Assembly: GCA_948844705.1 (NCBI GenBank)
Contig: CAQNVT010000072.1
Span: forward strand, 1 to 12,404
DNA: 12,404 nucleotides
From: an uncultured Dorea sp.
GTDB lineage: Bacteria; Bacillota; Clostridia; Lachnospirales; Lachnospiraceae
Direction of reading: 5' to 3'
Shown: positions 7,101-12,404 of the stretch, one piece after another
Layout of the letters: every line of letters begins with the position of its first letter
Numbering within the stretch: position 1 is the first letter of the stretch
Notes under the pieces: generated by a model
Told to the model about the DNA's origin: nothing
Seen by the model: only the letters and a program-made list of their open reading frames with translations
The model's database searches: none
Position numbers and translations under genes: made by a program

Positions 7101-8296
7101 AATATCTGCCGCATATGAGAAAGCACAATATCCTTCGTCCGTCTGGAATGAACCATTCCCAATACATTTATGGAGGGAAGCCGCACATGGGGAAGCCAGC
7201 GCATCCAGGCAAATGCTTCCTGAGCTTTGTCATCATAAAATGCGATCATGCGCAGATCATGATAGCTGTGAAAAAAGGCAAGCTGTATTATAACCATCTT
7301 AAGCTGCCTGTGCAGCGTCTCCTTCTCGCCTGCCATACCAAGATGGGCCCTTTTAAGGTCAATACTTCTTGGTCTTACGATACCGGAAAATCTCTGGCAG
7401 ATCCCCTCTAAAAGCTCTGTCTGTCCGCTCCTTCCCGCGTCCCGTCCGGCCTCCTTACGCTCAAGCTTAAGCGCCGTCTCCCCCGTATAAGCTCCTACTG
7501 ATACGGTAAGAAAATCCTCATCCGACGGAGCCCTTTCATAAATGCGGCTGTCATATTCCTTTATCATTCTGCCGATCTCCAGGGGATCCGGATACTGGTA
7601 CTCATAAATCTCCTGTTCCTTAAGATAAGCTTCGGCAATCTCTCTTTGCCTGTTCCACAGATAAGAAAAATATTTTGTTTTTCTTGCCGTATTTTCTTCC
7701 TTTATTTCCCTTTTGTCATGAAAATATTTCACCATGGAAATCACTGCCGTCATCCCCATAGCCGACACAGACATAAGCATATAGGGCCCGCGCCCCAGCA
7801 GAAGACCGATAAACACTGTAAGAAAAATCATCCCGGCAGACGGAAGGAGCGTTATAAGGATTCCCCTTTTACTTTGTTTTTCATTTTCCTCTGGGAACTC
7901 CAGACAAATTTTTCCTGAAGATACCTTCTTTACAAGCCTCGGAGAACGCTTATAGACCGGGAAGCCCTCGAACAGCTTCTGTTCCTGAGATTTTTCCGGA
8001 AGCGCAGTCAGATAGCTCTCCGGATTTCCCCGCACTGCAATATGATCCTCCCATACCTCAAGAATGATATCCCGGATATGCAGCCGGTCGCCCGGATTTA
8101 ACAGGACCTCTCCCGGCTTAAGCCTCTGTCTGTTCCGGCGTAAGGCTTCTTCTTTCTTCGTGTCGGCATACAGCCGCATCCCTCTTATGTAAAGACGGCT
8201 CCCTAATCCCGGCATCCGGATTACGGCCTCCGGGCCCGCGGAAACCGTAATATTTTCTTCACGGCCAAACATACGTCTTTTGTCTGAACCATCCAT
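4133..8296 (-). CDS. essC: Type VIIb secretion motor ATPase EssC (FtsK/SpoIIIE family)
   Basis: The 1387-residue membrane ATPase that powers and selects T7SSb cargo. Order: an FHA-like cytoplasmic N-terminus (about 1-110, with NPGDRLHIRD typical of EssC), two adjacent membrane segments (about 145-165 and 172-190), then a linker and three RecA-like ATPase domains. Domain 1 is canonical, with P-loop GMTGSGKS (~580), FIISDEF Walker B (~685) and an ATQKPAG segment. Domain 2 is weaker: ASAGFGKT (~921) lacks the first Gly, and Walker B reads IVAVDQ (~1008) with Gln for Glu. Domain 3 has GNTGTGKT (~1184) and FIDDLDD (~1279). EssC proteins are usually 1,300-1,500 residues. The start is ATG at 8296 with AGGGAG upstream; essB stops 3 nt before it. 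The cargo genes follow after 1 nt, consistent with C-terminal EssC domains choosing the local effector. Confidence 0.97.
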   Translation of the reverse strand: MDGSDKRRMFGREENITVSAGPEAVIRMPGLGSRLYIRGMRLYADTKKEEALRRNRQRLKPGEVLLNPGDRLHIRDIILEVWEDHIAVRGNPESYLTALPEKSQEQKLFEGFPVYKRSPRLVKKVSSGKICLEFPEENEKQSKRGILITLLPSAGMIFLTVFIGLLLGRGPYMLMSVSAMGMTAVISMVKYFHDKREIKEENTARKTKYFSYLWNRQREIAEAYLKEQEIYEYQYPDPLEIGRMIKEYDSRIYERAPSDEDFLTVSVGAYTGETALKLERKEAGRDAGRSGQTELLEGICQRFSGIVRPRSIDLKRAHLGMAGEKETLHRQLKMVIIQLAFFHSYHDLRMIAFYDDKAQEAFAWMRWLPHVRLPSINVLGMVHSRRTKDIVLSHMRQIFKERAADERKTGMIPHYLFIIDEPSLIIDHEIMEYLYMEGNRLGFSVIYTGSLYSKLPEYIGTVLLLESSEEGTLLLEEKEYKKQKISLYKDQGTDFEWLARNISVLEHEKETASHIPDRVTFFEMYGIERPEELDIQKRWETGQSYRSLAVPIGLRSAGDLLFLDLHEKAHGPHGLVAGMTGSGKSELIQSYILSLAVNFHPHEAGFLLIDYKGGGMAGVFEGLPHCLGTITNLDEGGSMRALRSVKAELSRRQRIFKERDVNHINGYMRLFKEGKVKEPVPHLFIISDEFAELKKEQPDFMKELVSAARIGRSLGVHLILATQKPAGIVDEQIWSNSKFRLCLKVQDENDSREVLKTPDAAGITRPGRAYLQVGNNEVYELFQSALSGTAYREYEGDSETDERVYVVNELGQGKLVNQDLSGGIERYRVLQTQLAAVAEHIREVYDAGNHAAVRRPWLPPLGRMLISPCIEDIGRAAELAAGNGMRELAVGIGVTDIPELQEQRELVHSFTKDGNLLFAASAGFGKTTFLVTVLMSLAILNDVEALNFYILDYGNNGCMPLKELPHTAEYIAIDDEERYGKFKRLMEEEIARRRKSAGAFTKAVIVAVDQPEVVREAGLEEEEFFTRLTRDGSSLGIYVAAATARISGIRQATLNNFKNKIAGYNFEENETFLAVGRTEYKQSDIRGRVLINGETVHEAQLYAMAPCEDKLLYRKELSALAGRIRQRYPGKEAPHIPVLPQQFVSTMLGQYENDGSGYLVGLDTEEVTGRGFDKAAGLFVIIGNTGTGKTNMLKVLSGQAAEKGRVCIFDSRGMEMYHCRELRETLYVEGIRELTIFMKEMEEELKERRRYLKERLEESRSLSPKRAAEELAFYTIFIDDLDDFTEFIGRDLEKAASYIKEGVALGITCIITVHAGKSRGMTEMDRLVKQAANGLVLSSQGVMPIFPVMNMRELPRFGDGLLFKNGTYKRVRLPKYMSRREAGSKER

Positions 8297-8299
8297 AAA

Positions 8300-9418
8300 T
8301 CAGCTCTCCCTTTCTTCATTATCAAAGGAAATACCAAGCTTGTCCGCAAGCTCCTCAATCTCCTTCATAAGCTCCTGCTGCCTCCGCCTCTTCTCTTCAC
8401 CGGATAATTCCCCGTCATCCTCCACCTGACGAAGTTCATGCATAGAGGCATATAATAAAAGCTGGTCATCCGACAGCTTCATGGCCAGGTTCTTCGCCTC
8501 CTCCACCTCCAGGCGCCCCAGGTGAATCCAGTAATCAAGTACATTTTCATTTGACTGATAAGTAACCCTGCTTAAAATGTATTCTTTCTCCCCGGCGCTG
8601 AAGGTATCTATGGACTGCCCCTGGATATAAGCCGACGCAAGCATATACTTATCCGCATGCTCAAGCTCATCTGCCGAAAAACCACGAAGCTTATCGATCA
8701 TCTCCGCATAATCCTTCCTAAGATAGGCATCCTCAGCGGCCAGAAGCTTATTCTGTCTCGGTATCTTCCACAAAAATCCATACGCAGACATCGTCAAAAG
8801 CAATAGCAGAAAGAATGCCGATACAATACTGCTATAGACAAGCAGATTGTATTTCCTCCGTTCTACTCTTTTCATGCTTTCCTTTTCCCGCCTGCGAAGG
8901 CTGCCATAGTACTCCGATAAGATTTTCTGTATCTCCTGCACGCTCTCCGACTTCATAAGCTCCAAAAGACCGGGATTTCCTGTGAAAAATTCCGGACTGC
9001 CGTGCAGATAGTCCTCATAAGGCCGTATTCCGTCCAGAAGGTACCCTGCAAGCGCCTGATACTGCTTTAAAAAATTCTTTGCCCGGTTTTTCGCGGAGGA
9101 CGATATAACGTCCCTCCTTCTTACCTTTATCCTTCCAAGCATATCATAATACAGATTCCCAGGATCAAGAGAAAACTCGTATTTTCTGTATACCTCCTTA
9201 AGTTCTTCCACCTGTATCAGAGCCGTAAGCCTTATGAAAATTTCCTCGTCCTTAAGCTCCTCAAAGGACTTCATCCCCTGCAGGTCAAAATGCATAAGAA
9301 CAGTCTCCTTTTCCTCCTCGATCCTGCAGGGAAGAAACAGATAATTCTTTTCCTCAAGACGCCTGAAATCATAGCCTGTCTCCGCCGTCAGCTCATTCTT
9401 TTGTATTCTTAGTTTCAT
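8300..9418 (-). CDS. essB: Type VIIb secretion protein EssB (YukC family)
   Basis: Core membrane subunit of T7SSb, 372 residues. Residues 1 to ~190 form the cytoplasmic pseudokinase-like domain. One membrane helix follows (about 192-216, SSIVSAFFLLLLLTMSAYGF), flanked by basic RRKYN, and then an extracytoplasmic helical domain. That domain contains the family-typical VLDYWIHLGRLE and DDQLLLYA stretches and ends in a charged coil. Somewhat shorter than S. aureus EssB (444). The start chosen is ATG at 9418 because GGAGGAGG lies about 5 nt upstream; a GTG at 9445 overlapping the esaB stop would add 9 residues but has a poorer site. It lies between esaB and essC, the conserved order of Ess/Yuk loci. 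EssB joins EssC and EsaA in the membrane complex. Confidence 0.93.
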   Translation of the reverse strand: MKLRIQKNELTAETGYDFRRLEEKNYLFLPCRIEEEKETVLMHFDLQGMKSFEELKDEEIFIRLTALIQVEELKEVYRKYEFSLDPGNLYYDMLGRIKVRRRDVISSSAKNRAKNFLKQYQALAGYLLDGIRPYEDYLHGSPEFFTGNPGLLELMKSESVQEIQKILSEYYGSLRRREKESMKRVERRKYNLLVYSSIVSAFFLLLLLTMSAYGFLWKIPRQNKLLAAEDAYLRKDYAEMIDKLRGFSADELEHADKYMLASAYIQGQSIDTFSAGEKEYILSRVTYQSNENVLDYWIHLGRLEVEEAKNLAMKLSDDQLLLYASMHELRQVEDDGELSGEEKRRRQQELMKEIEELADKLGISFDNEERES

Positions 9419-9441
9419 ACCGCCCTCCTCCGGGATGCTTT

Positions 9442-9669
9442 TCACTCTATGCGGAGAATATCTCCGTTATAAATTCCCTCCTGACCAAAGGTGCGGCCAG
9501 AAGCAATATATTCCTCCCTGCGCACGGAATACACCAGAAGCCTGCGGCCTTCACACAGCCGGGGAATATATCCGTTTTCAGAAAGCCTTTCACAGACGTC
9601 CCGGATCCTCTGGTTCCGTCCCACGATAACATCCAGACTCTTGCTCTCTGCCATGACCGTAAGCACCAT
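9442..9669 (-). CDS. esaB: Ubiquitin-like T7SS protein EsaB/YukD
   Basis: A 75-residue beta-grasp (ubiquitin-like) cytoplasmic protein, a conserved small component of T7SSb that interacts with EssC/EssB. Supporting features are size, the MVLTVMAESKSLDVIV beta hairpin start, an intervening helix (RIRDVCERLSENG), LLVYSVRREEYI strands, and the YNGDILRIE ending typical of YukD. The start is ATG at 9669, with AGGAGG about 8 nt upstream; the frame is open further upstream, but those codons duplicate the essA membrane region out of frame. The gene begins inside the 3' part of the essA-like gene (80-nt overlap). Its stop lies 23 nt before the essB start. Confidence 0.88.
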   Translation of the reverse strand: MVLTVMAESKSLDVIVGRNQRIRDVCERLSENGYIPRLCEGRRLLVYSVRREEYIASGRTFGQEGIYNGDILRIE

Positions 9670-10063
9670 TTCCTCTGCCTCCTCTTTTTTCTCTGCTCTT
9701 TTTCGGAAAAAGGAGCAGCAGCACAACAACCGCCATGACTCCGGATACCGGCAACGGCTCCAAAGTCTTCCCATACTCCTCCTGCCTGCCCGCTTCCGCC
9801 GTCAGCCGGGGCTCCGGATCAATCTGAAAGATCTGACGGTGGATCTGCTCCAGCCTTTCTGTCTCCCGGTCCTCCGATACAAGGAAAACCTCCCGGTCTA
9901 TCTTTTCCAGTCTCTTCTTTGTCATCGTTTTCTGCCCGTCCGCATGTTCCTCTGCTGCTTCCGAAAAAACCGAAAATCCATACAGGCTGCTTAAGGAGAT
10001 CCGGCCGTCAGAGTTATTTTTTATAACATCTGGATCCAGGCTGATATGAGACTTTCGCTCCAT
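9590..10063 (-). CDS. essA: EssA-like T7SS membrane protein
   Basis: A 157-residue protein in the position and size range of EssA, a small membrane subunit of T7SSb. Residues 46-81 hold a helical stretch, DREVF...RQIFQ, matching the spaced LF/MF pattern of EssA. A single short hydrophobic segment (about 105-119, VSGVMAVVVLLLLF) is followed by basic residues. S. aureus EssA also has an N-terminal hydrophobic segment; none is seen here. The last ~27 residues, rich in G and R, lie in the region shared with esaB and are probably not conserved. ATG at 10063 is just past the esxA stop (TGATATG), with only a weak ribosome site, so translation is likely coupled. The call depends largely on locus order and topology; the similarity itself is faint. 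Confidence 0.72.
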   Translation of the reverse strand: MERKSHISLDPDVIKNNSDGRISLSSLYGFSVFSEAAEEHADGQKTMTKKRLEKIDREVFLVSEDRETERLEQIHRQIFQIDPEPRLTAEAGRQEEYGKTLEPLPVSGVMAVVVLLLLFPKKSREKRGGRGNGAYGHGREQESGCYRGTEPEDPGRL

Positions 10064-10064
10064 A

Positions 10065-10358
10065 TCAGTATCCGCGGTTCACGGAGCCCGCCGACCGGTC
10101 AAATTCGGCATACTGCTGTGCATTTGTAATGACTCCCTGTCCTATGGAGCTTATAAGCTCCCGCATTGCCTCAAAGGACGGCGCCATCTCCGCAACTCTG
10201 GCGGCAAAGCCCTCATAGCCGCTCCCTTCCCACAGCTGCGGAAGCTGCTGGTTCACCACATCATTCAGATATCTCTGAAGCGCCGTAACATCCTCAACAT
10301 GGCTGCCGATCTCATGGCCTCTTGCTATAACATCCTCTGTATTCATCCTGATACTCAT
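10065..10358 (-). CDS. esxA: WXG100 family secreted protein EsxA-like
   Basis: A 97-residue helix-turn-helix protein of the WXG100 (ESAT-6) family, secreted as a dimer by T7SS and needed for the machine to work. The turn motif is W43-E44-G45 in LWEGSGYEG. The C-terminal secretion signal YxxxD is Y83-D87 (YAEFD). ATG at 10358 has AGGAGGAG about 7 nt upstream, formed by the end of esaA, and overlaps the esaA stop (ATGA). An internal Met5 is less well placed. In staphylococci and bacilli esxA/yukE usually heads the operon; here it is second, after esaA. Confidence 0.95.
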   Translation of the reverse strand: MSIRMNTEDVIARGHEIGSHVEDVTALQRYLNDVVNQQLPQLWEGSGYEGFAARVAEMAPSFEAMRELISSIGQGVITNAQQYAEFDRSAGSVNRGY

Positions 10359-12136
10359 CGTTTTCTCCTCCTACTATAAAGATATATCTGAACGGTCAGC
10401 GCGGCTGTCAGAATCCCCAGCACGGCATACATGACCGTCAACAACGTCTCCTCTGATTCCGGCTCCTTCTTTTGTGCAGCGTCTGTGCGCTTTCCTGCCT
10501 CCCGGGCGGCAGATTCGTCCGCTGCCAGAACCGGGCTTGCAATAAACTGATAGGCTTTTTCATACTCTGCATTTCCAAGCCTTGTGTAAGCAAGCTTGGA
10601 AGAAAAATCTGCCAGAATATTCTGATTGACCGCACTCGTTTCCGCCTTAACCTTTTTCGCCTCATGGAGCTTATCCGTGACTTCTACATCCGCTTCCTGC
10701 TTGACCTCCTCCACATGCTTTTTCATTTTATCTGTGTCCTCCTTAAATGACGCGGAGGTCTCTTCAGCATATTCCATATACGCCTGATTATTTGCCGACA
10801 ATGCCTCCTGCATAAGTGTATGGTTTGCATCAAGCTCCGCAATATTCTGTGCAAGGAAATCTCCCTTCATCTGCGGGCAGAAGGCCGTAAGCTTCTCATT
10901 ATATGCCGCGGCAAGCTCCTGCCCCGCCTCGTGATTTTGCTCAAGCTTCCTTTTCGTTCGTTCCGCATTTTCCTTCACCGGAGCTATATACTCCGTTTCC
11001 ATCAGCTCACAGATCCTGTCTATATCCGGCTCCGTCTCATTTTCAAGCTCCCGGATCAGATCCTCTGCCTCCTGAAAAAGCGCTCCCAGATTCTCAACCC
11101 GGACCTGTTCCTCCTCCGCATCCGATCCTCCTGCCTCCGGCTCTTCTTCGTCCTGCTTCTCCTCTGCAGCCTGTCTCTCTTCACAGAACTCTTTTACCTT
11201 CGTGAGGCACCGTATGATTCTCTCCCTGTCAACAATCTGCGCAGACTGCCGCTCCAGCTCCTCCTGAAGCTTCACTTTAGCATTTTTTGCTATATCCCCG
11301 CCGTTTTCGTCTGACAAAAGATCCGGCTCCGGCATCTGCTCTGCCAGAGAGCCAAGACTATCGGCGAGTTTTCTTCCTTCCTCGCTTAACGAGAAAAGCT
11401 CCTCCCGAATGTCACGGATACTCTCTTCATACTCCGCATCGATTGCCAGAGCCAGCGCCGTATCCTTCGCCGCATAATCCGCGATATCCAGCATTTCCGT
11501 CTCATTTTTCTCCCCGTGCATTTCCGGAAGCTCCACGAGCGACACCAGACTCGGTATCCTGACCCTCTCCAGAGCCTCCTTATCCTTCTGATCATTTTCC
11601 AGCACGCTGTCCGCGCCGTCCTGAGCCTCATGGAATTCCCTCAAAATGTTATCCACATACATATAGCTCAAATTATTATTAAGTGAATTCATGTAGCTCA
11701 TCACTCTGGCAAGAAGTTCATATTGGCTCCCGCCGGAATATGACCTGTCAACTGCATATGCAAGCTCCGAGATCTGCGGCACAGAATTGATGCTCTCCAC
11801 ATTCTGCGAAAAAACTGCCGGGATAATAATGTACGCTCCATATTTCCCTGTTCCGAATCCGGTTCTTGCGGCCTCCAGCGCCGCATATTCAAAATCCGCA
11901 TCCGGAAAGCCGGACAGCCTTTCCGCATAATTGATCAGCCCGCCGTTTTCAGACACACCCTCATCCAGATTTACAACTGCGATTTTTTTAGATTCCTTCC
12001 GCGATTTCCTGTCAGATACGGCATATACCTTCTGCGCCCCGGAAGACACCAAAGCACCGGTTCGGATTCCCGTCACCAAAAAAGCCGCCGTTCCCAGTGC
12101 GAGAAGCAGAAAAAATATAATTTTTTTGTTTTTCAT
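10355..12136 (-). CDS. esaA: EsaA-like T7SS membrane protein, short form (YueB/YhgE-Pip N-terminal type)
   Basis: A 593-residue membrane protein. Residues 5-25 form the first membrane helix (IIFFLLLALGTAAFLVTG). An extracytoplasmic domain with the YhgE/Pip/EsaA signature follows: IAVVNLDEG (~52), YGAYIIIPAVFS and an ELAYAVD strand. Next comes a long helical, very acidic coiled-coil stalk; EEKQDEEEPE lies near 330. A single C-terminal helix (about 565-588) ends in SRRRKR. Known EsaA/YueB proteins are about 900-1,100 residues with five or six C-terminal helices, so this is a short two-helix form. There is no sign of a frameshift. The start is ATG at 12136 with GGGAGG upstream; an in-frame ATG at 12214 has no ribosome site and would put 26 charged residues before the signal helix. 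First gene of the operon, about 140 nt after the promoter. Confidence 0.88.
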   Translation of the reverse strand: MKNKKIIFFLLLALGTAAFLVTGIRTGALVSSGAQKVYAVSDRKSRKESKKIAVVNLDEGVSENGGLINYAERLSGFPDADFEYAALEAARTGFGTGKYGAYIIIPAVFSQNVESINSVPQISELAYAVDRSYSGGSQYELLARVMSYMNSLNNNLSYMYVDNILREFHEAQDGADSVLENDQKDKEALERVRIPSLVSLVELPEMHGEKNETEMLDIADYAAKDTALALAIDAEYEESIRDIREELFSLSEEGRKLADSLGSLAEQMPEPDLLSDENGGDIAKNAKVKLQEELERQSAQIVDRERIIRCLTKVKEFCEERQAAEEKQDEEEPEAGGSDAEEEQVRVENLGALFQEAEDLIRELENETEPDIDRICELMETEYIAPVKENAERTKRKLEQNHEAGQELAAAYNEKLTAFCPQMKGDFLAQNIAELDANHTLMQEALSANNQAYMEYAEETSASFKEDTDKMKKHVEEVKQEADVEVTDKLHEAKKVKAETSAVNQNILADFSSKLAYTRLGNAEYEKAYQFIASPVLAADESAAREAGKRTDAAQKKEPESEETLLTVMYAVLGILTAALTVQIYLYSRRRKR

Positions 12137-12245
12137 CCTTTCCTCCCTTCTTTTTGATTTTACATTCACATGGGTTTTTCGTGGACCAAAGACGTCGAAC
12201 GAAGCCTTTGGCATAGACTATAAATATAATCTGAATAAAAAGATC

Positions 12246-12273
12246 CATATAACGTGTTGAACAACACTATATG
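12246..12273 (-). promoter_or_regulatory. Dyad in the operon leader, operator-like or mRNA hairpin
   Basis: GTGTTG-AA-CAACAC (12254-12267) is a perfect 6-bp dyad with 2-nt centre. It is extended by CATATA (12246-12251) and TATATG (12268-12273), with two unpaired bases. It spans about +7 to +34 from the expected start point of the promoter at 12286-12314. That is a good place for a repressor site or a 5' mRNA stem. A smaller stem, CCAAAG/CTTTGG at 12186-12211, lies further down the leader. Confidence 0.45.
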
Positions 12274-12285
12274 TATGTGAGTTGT

Positions 12286-12314
12286 ATCATATAATAATCC
12301 GGCAGATTTGTCAA
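12286..12314 (-). promoter_or_regulatory. Sigma-A promoter of the T7SS operon
   Basis: On the - strand, a perfect -35 TTGACA (12314-12309) and TATGAT -10 (12291-12286, one mismatch to consensus) are separated by exactly 17 nt. Transcription would begin near 12279, leaving a leader of about 143 nt before the esaA start at 12136. No other gap in the operon is large enough for a second promoter, so it should drive all nine genes down to 2179. Confidence 0.85.
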
Positions 12315-12346
12315 TAATAAAAAATATTTTTCATTTTGGGGACAGG

Positions 12347-12404
12347 GTATTTTCAATCCGGGACGTAGTAAAATTAATTTTACTACGTCCCGGATTGAAA
12401 ATAC
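12347..12404. repeat. Perfect 58-bp palindrome at the window edge
   Basis: Two 29-nt arms (12347-12375 and 12376-12404) are exact reverse complements with no loop, centred on AAATTAATTT. The palindrome ends exactly at the last base. It is preceded by GGGGACAGG (12338-12346), a motif often found at the ends of IS200-like/RAYT-associated palindromic repeats in clostridia (recalled, not searched). If it is a real repeat, the mirror CCTGTCCCC should follow outside the window. It may also be an assembly fold-back at a contig end. Confidence 0.8.

Noticed and set aside
6689..7411. 240-codon open frame on the + strand
   Set aside because: Lies wholly antisense to essC, has no ribosome site of note and low-complexity composition. 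It is a mirror of the long essC frame.
9670..9774. Longer EsaB start giving 110 residues
   Set aside because: The extra 35 residues are an out-of-frame reading of the essA membrane segment; ATG 9669 has AGGAGG and gives the usual YukD size.
10820..11314. 164-codon open frame on the + strand, with others at 9491-9994 and 10903-11205
   Set aside because: Antisense to esaA or to the essA/esaB region; leucine/proline-rich shadow translation of acidic coiled-coil codons.
12137..12214. Upstream ATG extending EsaA by 26 residues
   Set aside because: No ribosome site, places a charged tail before the membrane helix, while ATG 12136 follows GGGAGG directly.
1..12404. CRISPR array, tRNA, rRNA or complete transposase gene
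   Set aside because: No regularly spaced direct repeats, cloverleaf-like sequence, rRNA motif or transposase open frame was seen on either strand.

Overview
The window reads as chromosomal DNA from a low-to-mid GC Firmicute, most likely a clostridial (Lachnospiraceae-like) bacterium. Reasons: nearly every gene has a strong AGGAGG-type ribosome binding site, intergenic DNA is very AT-rich, there is a consensus sigma-A promoter, and the main locus is a type VIIb secretion system (T7SSb), the Firmicutes form of the ESX/Ess system. No ribosomal RNA, tRNA or CRISPR array was seen. Taxonomy is inferred from style and gene content, not from a marker gene.

Left end (1-1473, + strand): the 3' two thirds of a 3-dehydroquinate synthase (aroB family), followed after 24 nt by a complete short-chain dehydrogenase/reductase (SDR). 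The aroB reading frame is open to the window edge, but its first ~24 codons do not look like AroB and the expected GGK segment is absent.

Middle (1474-2180): about 700 nt of AT-rich DNA with no intact gene. It holds a weak hairpin after the SDR, an orphan promoter/dyad, a good + strand terminator, a decayed fragment of a DUF4143-type AAA ATPase gene on the - strand, and a cluster of overlapping AT-rich inverted repeats that separates the two convergent gene blocks.

Right (2179-12136, - strand): one compact operon, transcribed right to left from a near-perfect promoter at 12286-12314. In transcription order it is esaA (short form), esxA (WXG100), essA-like, esaB/yukD (ubiquitin-like), essB, essC (three-ATPase motor), a small helical FxxxD protein resembling the TIGR04197/Lap1 targeting factors, an LXG-like effector with a C-terminal papain/C39-like cysteine peptidase domain, and a 79-residue charged helical protein (candidate immunity protein or second targeting factor). 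Genes abut or overlap by a few bases, so translation is probably coupled. EssC is the motor; EssA, EssB, EsaA and EsaB form or regulate the membrane machine; EsxA is the small secreted substrate. The last three genes look like the cargo module: targeting partner, toxin, and partner or immunity protein.

The window ends inside or at the end of a perfect 58-bp loop-less palindrome preceded by GGGGACAGG. This is either a palindromic repeat (RAYT/IS200-like style) or a contig end folding back on itself. The most interesting item is the peptidase effector module, which sits directly behind essC and has an unusual gene order and no obvious classical immunity gene.
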